DNA from: Lenzites betulinus
Lineage: Eukaryota; Basidiomycota; Agaricomycetes; Polyporales; Polyporaceae
Length of the DNA: 64,000 nt
Direction: 5' to 3'
Assembly: GCA_022264855.1 (NCBI GenBank)
Contig: JABYQU010000040.1
Coordinates: 248,001 to 312,000 of the forward strand
The first letter of the stretch is position 1. Every line of letters begins with the position of its first letter. Shown one piece after another: positions 27,301-38,631 of this stretch. The position numbers and the translations under genes are program-made. The notes below the pieces were generated by a model. That model made no database searches, was not told the origin of the DNA, and saw nothing but the letters and a program-made list of their open reading frames with translations.

Positions 27301-27851
27301 GGACGCTACTGAGCGACTACAGTCTCGGGGTGCTCTGTTCTGCACGGGGGACCTGCTCTGGTGTCTCGGTAGTGTGCGTCTAGTAGTTGTAGTATTAGTA
27401 GTATATGTATTACTTTATGTATGTTCTCGGTGTTTATGAATACATCATATGTTTCCGCATCTACTGTGCATTCAAAGCCCAAGGATATTATTAATATACC
27501 GCCATTGTACACTCGCAATGATCGGAGAATTTGCAATATTGGGAAATCTTGCAATCTGACCGGGTTCTTCGGGCTCAACGCGATCGTAGTGGCATTATTA
27601 CACAATCCAAGATAATATCAACTTGCGATCATTGGGAGCCTTACAACAGATTACAAGACATTGTAGATGGATTATAATGCATTGTAAGATCAGGGCCAAT
27701 TCTGTGATGGTGTATTACTAATGCGCAACTCAAAACGCGGAAAAATGTGTGCCTATGCACCAGGCTGCCCACGCCCTTCCCCTGTGTCATTCGCCCGAGG
27801 TCAGAGCGCGCCGCGCAGCTGGTGCACGAAGCCCTGGCTGCGGGTGTGTAG
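24362..27851 (+). CDS. Cytochrome P450 (second of three), last intron expanded by an insertion
   Basis: Tandem paralogue of the first P450 with the same 13-exon plan: 24362-24551, 24604-24736, 24797-24815, 24877-25049, 25127-25281, 25333-25448, 25507-25642, 25711-25724, 25769-25967, 26034-26115, 26178-26309, 26393-26536, 27764-27851; all in phase, 526 aa. Motifs: hinge LPPGPKPRPLVGN, I-helix ASIDT on a 14-nt exon, ExxR as ECMR, IPERYL, haem loop FGFGRRKCPG. The final exon (LPTPFPCVIRPRSERAAQL, ending in a TAG) matches the C-terminus of the first P450 but lies 1,227 bp beyond exon 12, because the intron holds an inserted element. If that intron were kept, translation would stop at the TAA at 26640-26642, inside the element's left terminus. 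The gene should work if the long intron is spliced. Confidence 0.9.
26627..27656. mobile_element. Non-autonomous element with 16-bp terminal inverted repeats inside the P450 intron
   Basis: TTATAATCTGTTGTAA at 26627-26642 and TTACAACAGATTACAA at 27641-27656 are inverted copies with one mismatch, bounding about 1.03 kb. Subterminal motifs of the form GCAATGATC/GATCATTG recur near both ends, as is common in small DNA transposons. No open frame inside looks like a transposase. I see no clear target duplication, so the superfamily is not assigned and the exact ends are uncertain. The surrounding intron is 26537-27763. Confidence 0.55.
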
Positions 27852-28371
27852 ACCCCGGGGGCCATGTATACAGCAACACCCGGGCGACTCGACCTGTTCC
27901 AGGATTTGAATGCATGCAGGGAAGCGCACCGACATCGCTCGGGCCGAGAGACGGGAATATGAGAGAATATATATGTAACACAGACAAGTACAGAGGAGTA
28001 CACGTACCACCAGTTGCACAACAGAACAACGCCGAGCGCATAAACATGTACAGGATCGAAGAGAACGCCGCGAATTCCAACTAGTTGTCTGCGCTAGCCA
28101 ACGCGCACCCACGCGTGCGCGCCGCTGCCCGACCTCCCCCTCCCCCTACTCCTCACGTCCCCGCCAGCTCTCCCGTTCTCCCGCGAATCAGCCCAAGGTG
28201 CTGGTACACAAACAAAAAACGCGCGCGTGTGTGCGCAGAGATACATACAACCAGAGAGTGTCCATTAACACCATGCCGTGAAATCGTGAACCGCGGCGAG
28301 AGCGCCATCCTGCGTCTGCGCCTGTCTTCCCCGCCCCGCCGCGCGGCCCGCAAAGCGACAGCCGCACCCGC
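27852..28371. other. Intergenic, convergent 3' ends
   Basis: About 520 bp between the second P450 stop and the stop of the C2H2 regulator on the other strand. It should contain the two 3' UTRs. No gene or strong repeat seen. Confidence 0.5.
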
Positions 28372-30101
28372 TCACATTTCCATTTCCATCTCCATCCCGT
28401 CCCACTCTTCCTCCTCGATCTTCCCGTTCCCCGCACGCGCGGCCGCGTCCATCTCCATCTTGTACCCGCGCGACGTAAATCCGAAGCGGCCGGGGGCAGC
28501 ACCGTGCGCGTACGTGTACGCATCCTCCCCGACGCTGTGCACGTCGACGTCGACATAGTCCCCGTCGTTATCGTCGACGCTCCCGCTGCGGCTGCGGCTG
28601 CGCGAGAGCGAGCTCGAGCGCACCGACGAGCGCGGCAGGCTCCACGCGCCCGCGCCCTCAGACGAGAACGAGCGCTCGAGGCCGGACGCGGAGAACGACG
28701 CGGCGGAGTGCGACGTCGCCGAGGACGAGCGGAACGACGACTGCGCGAAGCCCACTGAAACGGGCGAGCTCCAGGCCTCGGACACAGACGCGCCGCTAGT
28801 GCTGACGAAACTGTATGCCCCCGCGTCGGCGCTGCGCGACTCGCGATACGCGTCGCGAGCTACGGGCACGGGTACGGGTACCGGGGCGGAGCGCTGCTGC
28901 TGCGCAGTTGTGTAGCTGATGGAGAGGGGTTGACCTAGCGAGGCCTCGGGGCGTCCAGTACCATTGTTCATCGGCACGCCCACGACGCCAGGGCGCACAT
29001 GAGTGATACCTCCGGAACTGGGGATTGCATAGTCGTGCATGCGCGGGCCCGCGGAGGGGGAACGCGTCATGCCCCGTCCATTCGCGCTCGAGGAGAGTAG
29101 TGAGGTTGCTGGAACTGAACTGGAGACTGGGAAAACCCCCGCTTGGTCGAGTGACCTTGCTGCAGATGATGAGCGCGCCTTGGGAGTAGCCCTTGCGCTA
29201 TCATGGACGTTCGCTATATCTGGAGGTGGAAGGGCGCCTCCAGAGAGGAATGAAGGCCACAGGGAACGGTCGTCCGGTAACGAGCGCCCGCCGGTAGCTG
29301 AAGGGTCTAGATGCGAGAGGATCGCCGCCGCCTATAAAAAGTATGGGCGCTTGTCGGGGGGGACGCACAATATTGTTTGCTCACCTCGAGCAGCTGGACC
29401 TGTTGGTGTTTGCTAAGCAGAAACTTGGAAGCCTCGCGCCAGTGCGGTGAATGTTCCCAGCGGTGCTTGATCAGACAAGACGGATGACGATATACCTGAA
29501 ACAATTGTCAGCCTATGTGCACGGCGCAGTGACACGGCGCCCGCTAGGGGTGAAACGATATGCGTGCTGGCAGCATGAGCTCGTACGTGGCGGCCGAATA
29601 TCTCCGACGTCAGACAAAGAGGACGAGCACCGGCAAGCTCCTCAGATCGCAGACATACGGACTGACCTTGGAGCAACTCTCACACTTGAATATCGTCCCT
29701 CTCTTCTTACCGGTCTTAGTGACGCTAATTCCAGCGCCGTTAATTTCCGTCTTTGTCGGAAGCGCCGACGAAGCATCATCCGGGACGGTGTTCTCATCTG
29801 TCGCCTCTTGCTTCGGAAGCATAGGGGCGAGCCCAGAAGACATTTGACCGCTGGCAGAGGTAAAGGACGTGGCAGCCTGAGGGATGCCCTGGGGGGGAGG
29901 AGAGCCCGAGAGAGAAAGTTGCGCCAGAGAAGATAGGGCTGCCGCAGCAGTTTGAAGCATGACGGGTCTGGGGGCAATATATTCGATGCTGTGAGACATT
30001 CAAGGAATGTAAACAACGCACGAAGGACGGCTGGTTGCCTCCCGTGCATCACTCAATCTACGCCTGGTCTGGCCGGTTGAAGACAATCTGCGGTGCTTCA
30101 T
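28372..30101 (-). CDS. Single C2H2 zinc-finger transcription factor
   Basis: Nuclear regulator with one classical finger. Exons (complement) 30022-30101, 29667-29967, 29385-29495 and 28372-29331 stay in phase and give 483 aa. The N-terminal block MKHRRLSSTGQTRRRLSDAR is the start I chose; the same frame stays open upstream to an ATG at 30368, so a longer form is possible. The finger spans an intron: FKCESCSK, then VYRHPSCLIKHRWEHSPHWR (C-x2-C-x12-H-x3-H). A conserved helix follows (EASKFLLSKHQQVQLLEAAA). The long C-terminal half is Ser/Arg- and Val-Pro-rich low complexity ending in an acidic EEEEW stretch and a Met-Glu repeat. It is divergently paired with the ABC transporter, so control of that gene is plausible but unproven. 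Confidence 0.88.
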
Positions 30102-31039
30102 AGCGGCGTGCGCTTTGGATATACCGCTGTGGCTGCCGCTGATACCAGCGGTGAGGCTGCTGGGACCGTTAAAGCTACCTGGAGAAAAAGCACTGTCGAC
30201 AGAGGAGCCTCTGGCAGTGGGGATAGGACGGGCGGTTGTTGCAGCCTCGACAAGCGAGAATAGGCCTTGACCGTCGGAGCCCACCTGGATTGCGAGGATA
30301 ACTATGACTGTTGCTGAGAGGTCTGGGAGGGCACGCACCGAAGGGGTCCGGTCCACTCTGTCACCCATCCCTAATATTGAAAGGCTCGGGTGCTGCGGTG
30401 AAGTTCAGACGTAGACGGCGTGGCAGGAATAGGAGTTGGAAAGATAGATAGAGTACGGTAGGTAGACATGCGTTGGCGAGGTCGACGTTGTCGCATAGGA
30501 CGGTCAGCGACGGGAGGCCATGGCGGAAGAATGCAGACAGCAATCGCTGGCCGAAACAGAGACTCTCACCAATCCAGCGTCCTGGCCTTTCAAAGTCCGC
30601 CCAAATTCAAAGCATCCCCTATTTGGGAATTCCCCGCCACGGCCCGCCCGCCCTCCGAGTCGGCGCGCCGTTCGGCGGCGGGAGGGCGGGCTTTGCCGGC
30701 TGCCACATGGGCGGGCGGCTCTTGAGGAGCGCCCGGCAGAGGTCCGGGCAGAAAGTCAGCGTCGGTGACACATCGAGGCCCGAAATCAGGAACGCCCACG
30801 CCGATCTTGAAACAATCGCGAGACGCTGATTGGCTGCTCGGCGCGTCGCCGAGAGCTCCGTAAGAGAACCTGGGTTCCTGGGACAGCTCGTCCAACGCAG
30901 TAGTTTCCCGGAGTGATCTTACGAGCGCATACGTTCCTCTAATACGATCTATTTCCAGTACCGTTATGCGTCCGCCACCCACACGCCCCCTTGCTCTCGC
31001 TCCTCCACCGTCTCTGCTATCCTAGTAGACCGTGCGGCC
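30102..31039. promoter_or_regulatory. Shared divergent promoter of the C2H2 regulator and the ABC transporter
   Basis: About 940 bp separate the two start codons. It contains an 11-bp G/C inverted pair, GCCCGCCCTCC at 30646-30656 and GGAGGGCGGGC at 30681-30691, with a 24-nt spacer. A reverse CCAAT box (ATTGG, about 30829-30833) lies about 210 bp upstream of the transporter. The inverted pair could be a palindromic operator or a cruciform. If the regulator starts at the upstream in-frame ATG (30368), the shared promoter is shorter. Confidence 0.45.
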
Positions 31040-34000
31040 ATGTGGAATCCCCTTCATCCGCCACCAGCTCCGCCAGCCTTCGGGGAAGGCAAGGTCGTCC
31101 CAGAAACATCAGCCTCGTGAGTACATAATCCCGAACTCATCAGACCGCCGCGGGGCACCTGGGGCCTCGTCCCCTTTTTGAGGTTGGGCTGTTAGCGTGA
31201 ACGTTGTCCTTCCGCGGGCTTCTAGCACGACGCGCATTTGCCCGCGGTTCCCCTCCGGAACAGGCTTGGAACAGCGCCGAAACTGGACTCCTGTCGACAG
31301 CCTGGTTCCGAGCCTGCCTCAGGTCCTGAAGCTCAGTTAGAAGACTATTGGTTGGACATCAAAGTGGCATACAGTGGTTCTTTGTGCTTTTTTGTCGGTG
31401 CTCCAAGCACCTCTCCAAGCCTGTCTCTGGCCCGGAACCAGGAAACCAGTATTGGACCTGGACCTACCCTGTTTCGGACCAGAACCTTGGCCCATTGCGC
31501 GTCGTGTAGCCTTTGAACGCTCAGCCAGGACCCCCGACAATGCACCAAACACGAGGGGCTTTGGCCTATATTCTGGTCCGGAATGGGATTGGAACAGCGC
31601 CGGAACTGGACTTCTGTCGATAGCCTGGCTACCGGGCTGGTTCTGGTCCGGAATCCCGTTTTGAAGAGATACTTACTGGACAACAAAGCACCTCAGTGAG
31701 GTGCTTTGTTCTCTATCATCGCAGTCCCAAGCTTTTCCCCAGCCTGTCTCCGGCCCGGAACAGGAGACCGGTTCAGGTCATATTCCAAGCCTGCTCCGGA
31801 CCAGAGCCAGGGTCAATTGCGCGTCGTGAAAATGCCTGATCCCAGAATTTGAGAAAAGGGAATGTCTGTCAGGAGGATCAGGCCTATAAACGCACCGGTT
31901 TTGGCAGGTTTCTCACAAGGCATATCGAGTTTGCCGGGTCACTGTCCGTACTGGGCCTCAGGCATATCTGCGCACTGTTTTGTCCGGACGGGAGCCTCAG
32001 GCATCATCGTGCTCAGGTTTTTGGCTGAATGGCTCGGGGAGTCTCCCTGTGAGCGCAGCTGCCAATAACCAGCAGTATTCCCGTTGCTGCAGCACAATAC
32101 TACATGCTATGCTCCATGCTACCTTCTCTCTTCTGCTGATGCGCACTCCCTAATGACCGGTTGTTGTCGTGTTAGTTGGCAGCCTTAGGTCCTAAGGGAT
32201 CAGGCATATCTGTGCATGCGGTCGGTTGTCCGGAATGAGGCATCAGGCCTAGGGATATTTTGGCCTACAAATGGCAGGTCTGGCTTCAGGCATTGGGCTC
32301 TCAATCCACGATTTATGTCCGAATCAGGCTCAGGGATTAAGTAGAAATGTCGGGGGTCCTGCTCAGCCGTCTTCGCCATTCTACTTGGGCTTGGCGCCAT
32401 CGGTCTCGCTGACATCATACCTATTTTGCAGACTGCTTTCGAGACTCCTCTTCTCTTGGCTAGACTCCTTTCTCTCCGTAGGCTTCTCTCGACCCCTAGA
32501 GAAACAAGGTACGGCGTGACTTTCGAATTGGCTCGAGACACAGCATCCTAATCTGTCACGCATAGATTTCTGGGACCTGCCGAACGATCGTCTGACGGAC
32601 TCGGTCACCGAACGTATCGAGCTTGCATTCTACAAGCGATGTGCTCCAGAGGAGCGGCCGTCCTTTATCCTTGAACGCGAGGGTCATGTTGTCGATTCGG
32701 ATACCGGGGACGTTTCCCGCCAAACGTCGAATTCCACCAAACACGCAACTCCGGAGAAGCTGGACGAGGAGAAGACAGGCAGTCCTTTGGCGGCGGAACC
32801 GTCTGTGGATACACCAGGAAAACAACCCAAATACGATGCTTCGCTGGTGATGGCCCTGTTCCATGTTTTCTGGGTACAGCTGTGGACCTCTGGGGTGCTC
32901 AAGCTTCTCTCTGGTGCGTTCACATGCTGGAAGACCCGTGGCCCAATTAATCACAGCGGCGCGATGTGTTTCAGACACACTCAACACGACGACTCCGCTG
33001 GTCAACCAGGTTCTGCTAACATGGCTTACGCAATCGTACGTTTACCACAGAGCGAGTGAGGAGGAACGTGCTGCATTGGGGCTACAACAGCCAAAGGGTA
33101 TTGGGTATGGTATTGGCCTCGCATTCGCCATTTTTGCCATGCAAGGTATGTCCTTCGTGTCTCAGTCAAAGTATTATGGGTGCTTGAGCTCCGTTTCATA
33201 GAGGTATCCAGTCTTGTGCGTATTTCTCCCATTTATCAACTTCTACCATTACTAACACTGTACGTCCCCCTTCACAGCTGTCAAACCACTACCAAATGGG
33301 TGCGTCGTATAGGCCGGACTCTTGTTCCCACATCCTCACCTAACGCCTGAATATAGTCGCGATGTCCAACGGTCTCTGCCTCCGCACAAGTGTAAGGCGA
33401 TCCATCTCTTAGCATCTGACTCGTTGCTGACATGCGCCCTCACTGTTCACAGTTGATCGGCGCAATATTCCGCAAGTCTCTGCGTCTGAGCGGCCGTGCG
33501 CGAATGAAGCATAGTGTCGGGCAAATCACTACAATGATCTCAACGGACGCTACTAGGCTCGATCGTAACAGCGCGACTATACACAAGTGAGTACCCGGGC
33601 ATATGGAACCCAGTTTGCATGACTGATACTGGTTAGTCTTTGGGTAGCTCCTATCCAGGTACGCAACGCCACAATTACCGTCCACACGACACCTCTAATA
33701 ACCTTTTCTTGGTAGATTGCAATAGGCATTGGTCTCCTCATTCGAAACGTGAGTGCCCGTTTGAGTTTCGTTCCTATTCGCTCGCTCACTCCATCATATA
33801 GCTCGGAGTTTCCGCTCTCGTTGGGCTCGGTGTAAGTTCATAACGCCCACCGCCACGCTTGCCGCTACTCAACTGTAAATTACTTTCAGGTCCTGCTCAT
33901 TGGGTTCCCCATCCAGTTCTTCCTCGCACGCGTGATGTTCGCCCAGCGCAAGAAGGGCGTCGTCCTCACCGACGCCCGCGTGCGCATGACGACCGAGGTA

Positions 34001-37000
34001 ACACCAGCCGTCCCTCGTCCGCACAGTACTTGCCGCTGACTCACTGCGCGTTTGTAGGTCCTGTCAGGTATCCGGCTGCTGAAGTACTACGCCTGGGAGC
34101 AGTTCTACGCGCATCAGGTGGGCTCGCTGCGTGAGAGGGAAATCAGCACCATCCGCCGACTCGCGTAAGTGTCCGCTTCTGCGCGGAATGTTGACTGTGC
34201 GCGCACAGGCTGACTCGACTTGACTCGTCTGTAGCGCTGCGCGGTCGTCGCTTATCGGCACCGTCACCGTCATCCCCATCTTCGCGTCGGTCCTGTCGTT
34301 CGTAAGTGTCTCCAATGGGTGCCACGGCCCGACACCCCACTCACGCTCCGGGCAGATCACGTACGCGCTCACGAACCACAACCTCGACGTCGCCACGATC
34401 TTCAGTTCCCTCCAGTTCTTCAACGTAAGCCCACCCCATCCCCTCGCGACCGCGACCGGGAGCTGACCGACCCACGCGCGCGCCAGATCATCCGCACGCC
34501 GCTGATCTACTTCCCGCTCGTGCTCGCGTCCGCGACGGACGCGCTCGTCGCGCTGCGCCGCATATCTGCGTTCCTGCGCGCGGAGGAGCTCGCGGTGCCG
34601 TACCTGGTCGCGCCCGAGAGCAAGTTCGCGCTCGACGTCGACGCGGACTTCACGTGGGAGGTCGTGCGCGGGAACAACGGCGCGGCGGGCATGCGCGGCG
34701 TCGGGCGCGCGCAGGCGAAGGCGAACGAGCGCGCGGCGAAGGCTGAGCAGAAGGAGAAGAGCAGGCGGAAGAAGGCGGGGGAGGAGCCGGTGTTGCCGAC
34801 CACGGCTGACGATTCGGAGAAGACGGGTGGGAAGGAGAAGGAGGAGGAGAAGCCGTTTGTGCTGAAGGACGTGAAGCTGAAGATCCCGAAGGGCTCGTTT
34901 GTCGCGATCGTCGGGCGTGTCGGCTCGGGGAAGGTCAGTCGTGGTGCGTTGCCGTAAGAATGTGTGCTGACCCTCCGAGTGCAGAGTTCGTTGTTACAGG
35001 CACTTATCGGCGAGATGAGGAAGACTCGCGGAGACGTGCGTTACCGATTCAGCTCATTGTTTGTGTTCATACTAATGCAGCCTGTTGTTAGTGCACATTC
35101 TCATCTACAGCGGCTTACGTTCCCCAGTCGGCGTGGATCATGAACGCCACGCTCCGGCAGAACGTTGTCTTCGGCCAAGACGAGGACGACGCCAAGTACG
35201 TATCCCCCCTCTATCCCTGCCACCCCTCTAATCTACATCCACCCACGCAGGTTCCACGACATCATCCGTGCATGCTGCCTCGAGCCCGACCTCGAGATGC
35301 TCCCGAACGGGGAGGAGACCGAGATCGGGGAGAAGGGCATCAACCTGAGCGGCGGGCAGAAGGCGCGCGTGTCGCTCGCGCGCGCGGCGTACTCGGACGC
35401 GGACATCGTGCTCATGGACGACTCGCTCAGCGCGGTCGACGCGTACGTCGGCAAGACGCTGCTCGACCGCCTGCTGCTCAGCGGCCCGCTCGCGGACAAG
35501 ACGCGCGTGCTCGTCACGCATGCGCTGCATGTGCTCGACAAGACGGACTACATTTACGTCATGGACGAGGGCGTGATCGTCGAGCAGGGCACGTACCAGG
35601 TGCGTTCGGTTCCGCGCGCGCGTTTCGGAAGGCACGGGTTCGACGGACGCTGACCTGTGGTGGTAGGACCTGATGGCTGACGGAGAGATGTTCTCGCGCT
35701 TGATGGAGGAATATGGCAGCCTGGAGAAGCAAGAGGAGAACGCGATCATCGACAAGCCCGAATTGAAGGTGAAGGACCTCAAGGCGAAGGGCCCGGAGAG
35801 GGAACATCAGACGCTGATACAGGCGGAAGAACGTCTGACGGGCGCGGTCTCGACGTCCGTGTACACGAAGTACTTCAAGTTCGCGGGGGGCGCGGCGGTC
35901 TTCCCGATGATCATGCTGTGGCTCGTACTCTCCCAAGGCGCGCAAGGTACGTCACACCATCGGTAGACATTGTGGGGCAGGAAGAACACGCTCACCAACG
36001 TATGTGCTACAGTTGCGAACAATCTGTTCTTGGGCTTCTGGACGGCTCAGAGCGTTCGCGGGTTCAACCAAGCGGACTACATGGGAACATACGCTGCACT
36101 GGGTATCGCTAGCGGAATAGCCTCGTTTGCGCTTAGTTTGACTGTGAGGTGCGTGCAATGTCTCTTGCACATGGTTTCGCTGTCAGTGCAGAACTGATAT
36201 GTCTATCTGGCAGCATGGCGAGCTTGACAGCAGGTCTGCGCATGTTCAAGGCAGCCTTAAACACGGTCATGCGTTCACCAGTCGCGTTCTTCGACACAAC
36301 TCCACTCGGTAAGCCAGATTGCTATAGTCACCAAAACTGTCTGTGAATGTTAATGACGATATTACTAGGTCGTATCATGTCGCGATTGTCGAAGGATCAG
36401 GACACTATTGACGCGGAGCTGTCTATGATTGCTGTTCAGGTGAGTTCTGGATGTATGTTCCGCAAGGCGAACAGGGGTTGACCATTTTGTGTAGCTTCTT
36501 ACTACTGCTAGGTACGGTGCAATATATCCGACCATCTAACATAGCTTGATTCCGATCTCCATCCAGCTCCGTTGTGGGCACCGCGGCTTTAGTGTTCTAC
36601 ACCTTCCCTTACCTGGGCATCATCTTCGTCCCACTCATGATATTGTACTACATCGCCGCTCTCTATTACCGTCGGAGCTCCGTGGAGGCCAAGCGCCTGG
36701 ACTCCTTGCTCAGGTCGGCGCTCTACTCGGCATATTCGGGTACGTTTCGCCTTGCATGTTTCTAGACATGACCATTCCTGACGGCGTCTTAACCAGAAAC
36801 TCTCACCGGGTTAAGTACCGTGCGCGCATACCGTTCACAGGTAAGCCATATCCGCGGCCATTCCTAGATGTGACGGCGGTTCACTCATAATCTCGCGCAG
36901 GATCGCTTCATCCGAAAATCGGAAGAGGGTCTGGATCTGGAGAATCGCGCGTACTACATGACAATCGCGATCCAACGGTGGCTCGGCGTGCGTCTTGACA

Positions 37001-38631
37001 TTCTCGGCAACATGCTCATCCTCGGCATATGTCTTTTCGCTGCCGGATTCCGAAACACCGTCGACCCGAGCAAGATCGGTGTCGTTCTGTCGTACACATT
37101 GAGCAGTGAGTCGCACCAGACCCCGCGGCACTCCGCACTTCATGCTCACCTTCCCTGTGCACCAGTCACGCAAACATTCTGTGAGTGGCCGCCGCTGACA
37201 CGCTGCACTCATGGACGCACGCTCATGTCCGCTCTTTTGCGCAGCGTTGCTCGTCTCGACGTATGCGGTCAACGAGCAGAACTTCAATGCCGTGGAGCGC
37301 ATCCTGTACTACACCGAGCTGCCGGATGAGGGCGCGGCGACCACGCCCAACGACCCGCCGCAGACGTGGCCGCACGCGGGCGAGATCACGTTCGAGGACG
37401 TCGCGATGGCGTACCGCCCAGGCCTGCCGCTCGTCCTGCAGGGCGTCAGCTTCCACGTGAAGCCGAGCGAGAAGGTGAGCGCGCCCCGCACCCTATCCTG
37501 CTCGGGGCCGCCGCGCTGACCCATGCCCCATCTGGCTAGATTGGCATCGTCGGCCGCACGGGCGCGGGCAAGAGCTCGCTGCTCCAGGCGCTCTTCCGGA
37601 TCGTCAACCTGCACGCGGGGCGCATCGAGATCGACGGCTACGACATCGCCGCGATCGGGCTCGACGTCCTCCGCGGACGGCTCGCGCTCGTCCCGCAGGA
37701 CAGCCTGCTGTTCAAGGGCACGCTGCGCGAGAACCTGTGCGTCCACTTGCGCCGCCGCCCGTCCTGACTTTGCTCGCTGACGCAGTGACGCACGCCGAGC
37801 AGGGACCCGACGAACACGCGCACGGACGCGGAGCTCATAGACTCGCTGCGCCGCGCGTGGCTGCTGCCGCGGGACGGGTCGACGGACCCCGCAGCGGAGG
37901 CGAAATTCAGCCTCAGCTCCAACGTCAGCGACGAAGGCAAGTCGTTCGTTCTGCTCCTCTGGATCTGAGCCGCCGCGTCGTGCGCTCTGCTGCCGCCAGC
38001 ATGTTCGCGCGGCGCTGGTTTACTCCGGCACGCGTGCTGACGACTCCGTGTGACACCCCTCCAGGCTCGAATTACAGCGCGGGCGAGAAGCAGCTGCTCG
38101 CGCTCTGCCGCGCGCTCGTGAAGAACAGCCGCATCATCGTGCTTGTAAGTCCGGCCGCCGCACGGCCCCGGGCCACCCTCGCTCACCCCGTGTATGTGTG
38201 TGCAGGACGAGGCGACGAGCAGCGTCGACGTCGAGACGGACGCGAAGGTACAACGCACGATCCAGACCGAGTTCTCCGCGTCCACCTTGCTGTGCATCGC
38301 ACATCGCCTCAACACCATCGGTATGTCCCTCTTCTTGTCCGCCCCCCCCCCCCCCCCCCCCATCCTCCATCCTTTGCATATTGGACGCCGCTGACCCGTC
38401 TGTCTGCACGATACAGTATACTACGACCGCATTCTCGTGATGGACGCGGGGCGCGTCGCCGAGTTCGACACGCCGCTCGCACTGTTCGACAAGGAGGACT
38501 CGATCTTCCGCTCGCTCTGCAACGAGGCGAACCTCTCGCGCGCGGACGTGCTCAAGATCCGCGCGACGGTGCACGGCACGCTCTCCGTGCCCGCGTCTGC
38601 CGCGCCGTCTGTCCTGCATGCGGACGCGTAG
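31040..38631 (+). CDS. ABCC-type multidrug transporter (YOR1/MRP-like full transporter)
   Basis: Plasma-membrane exporter with two membrane domains and two ATPase domains, about 1,418 aa in 34 exons; many are tiny (14, 15, 17, 22, 22 nt). Exon 1 (31040-31116, [18 protein letters not shown]) is 1.3 kb from exon 2 (32432-32508, [20 protein letters not shown]); the repeats lie between. Nucleotide-binding domain 1: Walker [14 protein letters not shown] (exons 34487-34933 and 34985 onward), signature [14 protein letters not shown], Walker B DIVLMDD. Domain 2: [15 protein letters not shown] (37540-37736), LVPQDSLLF, signature degenerate as [14 protein letters not shown], Walker [13 protein letters not shown]. 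The exon 17/18 join is uncertain: the strong donor at 35036 breaks frame, while a weaker donor at 35040 keeps it. Intron 31 is GC-AG (GCAAGT at 37937). The stop is the TAG at 38629-38631. Confidence 0.92.
31240..31860. repeat. Diverged tandem duplication of about 300 bp in ABC intron 1
   Basis: Unit A (about 31240-31518) and unit B (about 31560-31840) share the order of landmarks: TTGGAACAGCGCC, AACTGGAC, CTGTCGA, AGCCTGTCTC, GGCCCGGAAC, and ATTGCGCGTCGTG. They differ at many positions and by small indels. Unit A is outside, and unit B inside, the hAT-like element that starts at 31527. The element may therefore carry, or have inserted beside, an older copy of related repeat DNA. Confidence 0.6.
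31527..32360. mobile_element. hAT-like non-autonomous element in ABC intron 1 (copy 2)
   Basis: Terminal inverted repeats AGGACCCCCGACA (31527-31539) and TGTCGGGGGTCCT (32348-32360) bound 834 bp. They are flanked by a perfect 8-bp target duplication, GCTCAGCC at 31519-31526 and 32361-32368. An 8-bp duplication with short terminal repeats is the hallmark of the hAT superfamily. There is no transposase frame inside. The right half is rich in TGTCCGG and CAGGC motifs, shared with the copy at 45092. The element lies wholly inside intron 1, so the transporter stays intact if that 1,315-bp intron is spliced. Confidence 0.85.
38342..38361. repeat. Homopolymer of 20 C in an ABC intron
   Basis: An uninterrupted run of 20 C lies in the intron between the last two exons of the transporter (38321-38416), just after the donor and before the branch region. 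The length of such a run is often unreliable in assemblies. The opposite strand is a G20 run able to form a quadruplex. Confidence 0.8.

Noticed and set aside
26634..27648. Solo LTR retrotransposon in the P450 intron (TGTTGTAA ... TTACAACA ends)
   Set aside because: The TG...CA ends are suggestive, but the inverted similarity continues outside them over TAATC/GATTA and there is no 4-6 bp direct duplication. A DNA element with inverted ends fits better.
30102..30368. N-terminal extension of the C2H2 regulator from the ATG at 30368
   Set aside because: The frame is open, but the extension has no clear family character, while MKHRRLSSTGQ at 30101 begins like relatives as I remember them. Kept only as an alternative.
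31862..32360. Repeated TGTCCGG/CAGGC motifs read as a CRISPR-like or minisatellite array
   Set aside because: Spacing and repeat length are irregular, the host is a eukaryote, and the motifs fall inside the hAT-like element.
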